Assembly: GCA_958435545.1 (NCBI GenBank)
Contig: CAUBGU010000078.1
Location: forward strand, 1 to 6,702
From: an uncultured Collinsella sp.
GTDB taxonomy: Bacteria > Actinomycetota > Coriobacteriia > Coriobacteriales > Coriobacteriaceae
Reading direction: 5' to 3'
Length of the DNA stretch: 6,702 nt
Shown here: positions 4,955 to 6,702 of the stretch, piece after piece
How positions within the stretch are numbered: position 1 is the stretch's first letter
Layout: each line of letters begins with the position of its first letter
Notes under the pieces: model-generated
What the model saw: only the letters and a program-made list of their open reading frames with translations
Databases searched by the model: none
What the model was told of the DNA's origin: nothing
Position numbers and translations under genes: made by a program

Positions 4955-6526
4955 ATGGACGTCGCCGCATTCTTACTGGCTCTTGTGCCGATTATTTGGC
5001 TGGTCGTGATGCTGCTGTGCTTTAAATGGCCAGCTTGGAAGGCCGCTATCGGATCGTTTGTCCTTTCGTGCTTGCTTGCCTTCGCATGGTGGCACCTGCC
5101 GGCAGCGCAGATCGCGACCGCCTCGCTCGAAGGTTTTTTGATGGCTCTGTGGCCCATCGTCCTAGTGATCATCGCCGCGGTGTTCACGTATAACCTGTGC
5201 GTTCGTACGGGCGCCATGGACGTGATCGGCAGCATGATCACCTCCATCAGCAGCGACCGCCGTCTGCTGGCGCTGCTCGTGGCTTGGTGCTTCGGTGGCT
5301 TTATGGAGGGCATGGCCGGCTTCGGTACCGCTGTCGCCATTCCCGCCGGCATGCTCGCGGGCCTGGGCTTTGAGGCCGTGCCTGCCGTGCTCATCTGCCT
5401 GCTGGCCAACGGCGTGCCCACGCCCTACGGCTCCATCGGCATCCCCACGGTGTCCGTTGCCGACCTGGTGGGTTTGGATTCCCTTCACCTAGCGACCGTT
5501 CAGCTGGTGCAGCTCGCACCGTTCTTTGTGGTGATGCCGCTGCTTATCGTGCTGGTTGCGGGTCGTGTTGCCGATGATCAGGGCAATGTTGCAAGCGTTG
5601 CAGAGCGCCTGAACGGCGTTGCCGGCGTGGCACTGCTTTCTGGTGTGTCCTTTGTTGGTGCGGCCCTGGTCGTCGCCATGTTTGTGGGTCCCGAGCTGGC
5701 CGTGGTCGTAGGCTCCATCGTGTCGCTTGCGCTGACCGCCGCGCTTGCCATGCGCGCCGAGAAGTCCGGCCACCTGGATGCGCGCTTCCACATGAATATC
5801 GAGGCGGGGGAGAAGCTCACCGTTAAGTCGGCGCTTTCGGCCTGGTCGTGCTTCATCCTGATCTTTGTGTTGCTGCTGGGCACGTCTAACCTGGTGCCCG
5901 CTGTACATGCTGCGCTCGCGCCGTTTGCGAGCCACGTGCAGGTGTATTGCGGTGAGAATCCCGGTACGCTTACGTTTTCGTGGATCAACACGCCGGGCGT
6001 CTGGATTTTCCTGGCGGCGTTTGTCGGCGGTGCCATTCAGGGTGCTTCGCCGCGCATGATGGGCGAGGTGCTGGCCGCGACTGTGAAGCAGATGATGCCG
6101 ACGGTTATCACCATGCTTTCGGTGCTGGGCTGCGCCAAGGTGATGGGCTATGCCGGCATGATTTCGTCGATCAGCGCGTTTTGCATTGCGGTCGCCGGCG
6201 GCCTGTACCCGATTCTGGCTCCGTGGATCGGTGCGGTCGGTGCGTTCGTGACCGGTTCGGGCACATCTTCGGGCATGCTGTTTGGCCCCATTCAGAGCCA
6301 GGCTGCCACTGCGCTGGGTGTGAGCGACTACTGGATGGTCGCGTTGAACGCCCTGGGCGTCGCCGCCGGTAAGATGATCTCGCCGCAGACACTCGCCATT
6401 GGTCTTGCCGCCGTGCACGTGCGCGGTAAGGATGCCGAGCTCCTAGGCGCGGTGCTGCCCTACGCTGCCGGCATGCTGGTCCTGATGAGCGCCATAGCCA
6501 TGCTCGGCCAAGGCCTGCCGCTGTAG
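4955..6526 (+). CDS. lldP: L-lactate permease (LctP/LldP family)
   Basis: This inner-membrane carrier moves lactate, and often glycolate, with protons. It has 523 residues, close to the usual length, with about 12-14 hydrophobic segments. Conserved blocks are easy to see: the Trp-Cys-Phe-Gly-Gly-Phe-Met-Glu-Gly-Met-Ala-Gly-Phe-Gly-Thr run at 111-125, Gly-Val-Pro-Thr-Pro-Tyr-Gly-Ser-Ile-Gly at 153-162, the Gly-Ser-Gly-Thr-Ser-Ser-Gly block at 434-440, and Ala-Ala-Gly-Lys-Met-Ile-Ser-Pro-Gln at 470-478, the form common in Gram-positive members. The ATG has AAGGAG nine bases upstream (4940-4945). A possible -10 (TATCCT, 4892-4897) lies upstream but has no good -35 partner. No lactate dehydrogenase or LutABC gene adjoins, so the gene stands alone. 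In a fermenter it could work in uptake or export; sequence does not decide. Confidence 0.92.
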   Translation: MDVAAFLLALVPIIWLVVMLLCFKWPAWKAAIGSFVLSCLLAFAWWHLPAAQIATASLEGFLMALWPIVLVIIAAVFTYNLCVRTGAMDVIGSMITSISSDRRLLALLVAWCFGGFMEGMAGFGTAVAIPAGMLAGLGFEAVPAVLICLLANGVPTPYGSIGIPTVSVADLVGLDSLHLATVQLVQLAPFFVVMPLLIVLVAGRVADDQGNVASVAERLNGVAGVALLSGVSFVGAALVVAMFVGPELAVVVGSIVSLALTAALAMRAEKSGHLDARFHMNIEAGEKLTVKSALSAWSCFILIFVLLLGTSNLVPAVHAALAPFASHVQVYCGENPGTLTFSWINTPGVWIFLAAFVGGAIQGASPRMMGEVLAATVKQMMPTVITMLSVLGCAKVMGYAGMISSISAFCIAVAGGLYPILAPWIGAVGAFVTGSGTSSGMLFGPIQSQAATALGVSDYWMVALNALGVAAGKMISPQTLAIGLAAVHVRGKDAELLGAVLPYAAGMLVLMSAIAMLGQGLPL

Positions 6527-6584
6527 TCGGCACTTAGGGACGTTCCTTATGTGCCGGTACTTTGGGAACGTCCCTAAGTGCCGG
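6527..6584. repeat. Long palindrome abutting the lactate permease stop (REP-like, hairpin 1)
   Basis: CGGCACTTAGGGACGTTCC (6528-6546) is the exact reverse complement of 6565-6583. One G-T pair on each side (6527 with 6584; 6547 with 6564) extends the stem to 21 bp around a 16-base loop. The left arm starts directly after the TAG stop. GTGCCGG occurs both in the loop (6551-6557) and at the right foot (6578-6584), so a shorter alternative stem is possible. GTAG stands just 5' of the palindrome, as in REP elements mobilised by RAYT transposases, but it is partly the stop codon. No T tract follows. Confidence 0.65.
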
Positions 6585-6589
6585 CATCC

Positions 6590-6629
6590 GGGGGCACTCC
6601 ATGGCTGTTGCCTGTTCAAGAGTGTCCCC
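6590..6629. repeat. Second hairpin of the REP-like doublet
   Basis: GGGGGCACTC (6590-6599) pairs with GAGTGTCCCC (6620-6629) over 10 bp with one G-T pair and a 20-base loop. It begins six bases after the first palindrome. Its arms (GGGG.CACTC) resemble in style the GGGACGTTCC arms of hairpin 1, so the two may form one compound element. Confidence 0.5.
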
Positions 6630-6667
6630 AATGACTAGTCGTTTAAAAACGTCCATTACAGTCGAAA

Positions 6668-6698
6668 TTGTCAGCCCGGGACCGTCTCGGGCTACGAT
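6668..6698 (+). promoter_or_regulatory. Hairpin and weak promoter-like signal at the window edge
   Basis: AGCCCGGG (6673-6680) pairs with CTCGGGCT (6686-6693), 8 bp with one G-T pair and a 5-base loop. TTGTCA (6668-6673, 5 of 6 to the -35 consensus) and TACGAT (6693-6698, 4 of 6 to the -10) bracket it with a 19-base spacer, which is long. It could be a promoter with an operator for a gene beyond the window, or a plain hairpin. Confidence 0.2.
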
Positions 6699-6702
6699 TG
6701 AG

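Noticed and set aside
4801..5421. Minus-strand open frame of 206 codons crossing the flippase-permease divergent region
   Set aside because: It would overlap the promoter region and the start of the permease, and shows no motif or ribosome binding support.
5489..6418. Minus-strand open frame of 309 codons inside the lactate permease gene
   Set aside because: Its composition (His, Arg, Gln-rich) is typical of an antisense shadow, and the plus strand encodes all family motifs of the permease.

Overview
The window is GC-rich bacterial chromosome with four full-length protein genes in two divergent pairs. The coding style is actinobacterial: strong GC bias at third codon positions, TTG as well as ATG starts, and purine-rich ribosome binding sites. 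The gene set and short intergenic repeats suggest the Coriobacteriia, perhaps a gut genus such as Collinsella. That is inference; no rRNA or other marker is present to prove it.

Layout. Bases 1-194 are an edge stretch with only weak, possibly truncated or tiny reading frames. Bases 195-1796 (minus) encode a cation/proton antiporter of the NhaP2/CvrA type with two C-terminal TrkA_C-like domains. A 253-base divergent region holds a good promoter, overlapping dyads and a leader hairpin for the next gene. Bases 2050-2889 (plus) encode a cytoplasmic PPP-type metallophosphoesterase. The 304-base region 2890-3193 lies between converging genes and is rich in inverted repeats, the best being an 18-bp perfect pair at 3001-3018 and 3106-3123. 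Bases 3194-4774 (minus) encode a Wzx-like polysaccharide flippase with an unusual hydrophilic N-terminus of about 115 residues and a TTG start. A 180-base divergent region carries a perfect TTGAAC-N5-GTTCAA dyad. Bases 4955-6526 (plus) encode an LctP/LldP-family lactate permease. Its stop codon abuts a 19-bp perfect inverted repeat, followed by a second hairpin, resembling a REP-type doublet.

How the genes relate. They do not form one pathway or operon. Two are ion or organic-acid transporters (pH and potassium balance; lactate or glycolate movement), one is an envelope lipid-linked glycan transporter and one is a soluble phosphatase. This looks like ordinary core or near-core chromosome, not a mobile or defence island. 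I found no tRNA, rRNA, CRISPR array, transposase gene or toxin-antitoxin pair.

The most interesting signal is non-coding. Three of the four genes are followed, 7-11 bases after the stop, by a related motif (G-rich stretch, then AGCTAATWTG) in the orientation of the gene. The fourth is followed at once by a long palindrome. The intergenic palindromes look like small mobile or structured elements, but this must be tested against the genome.
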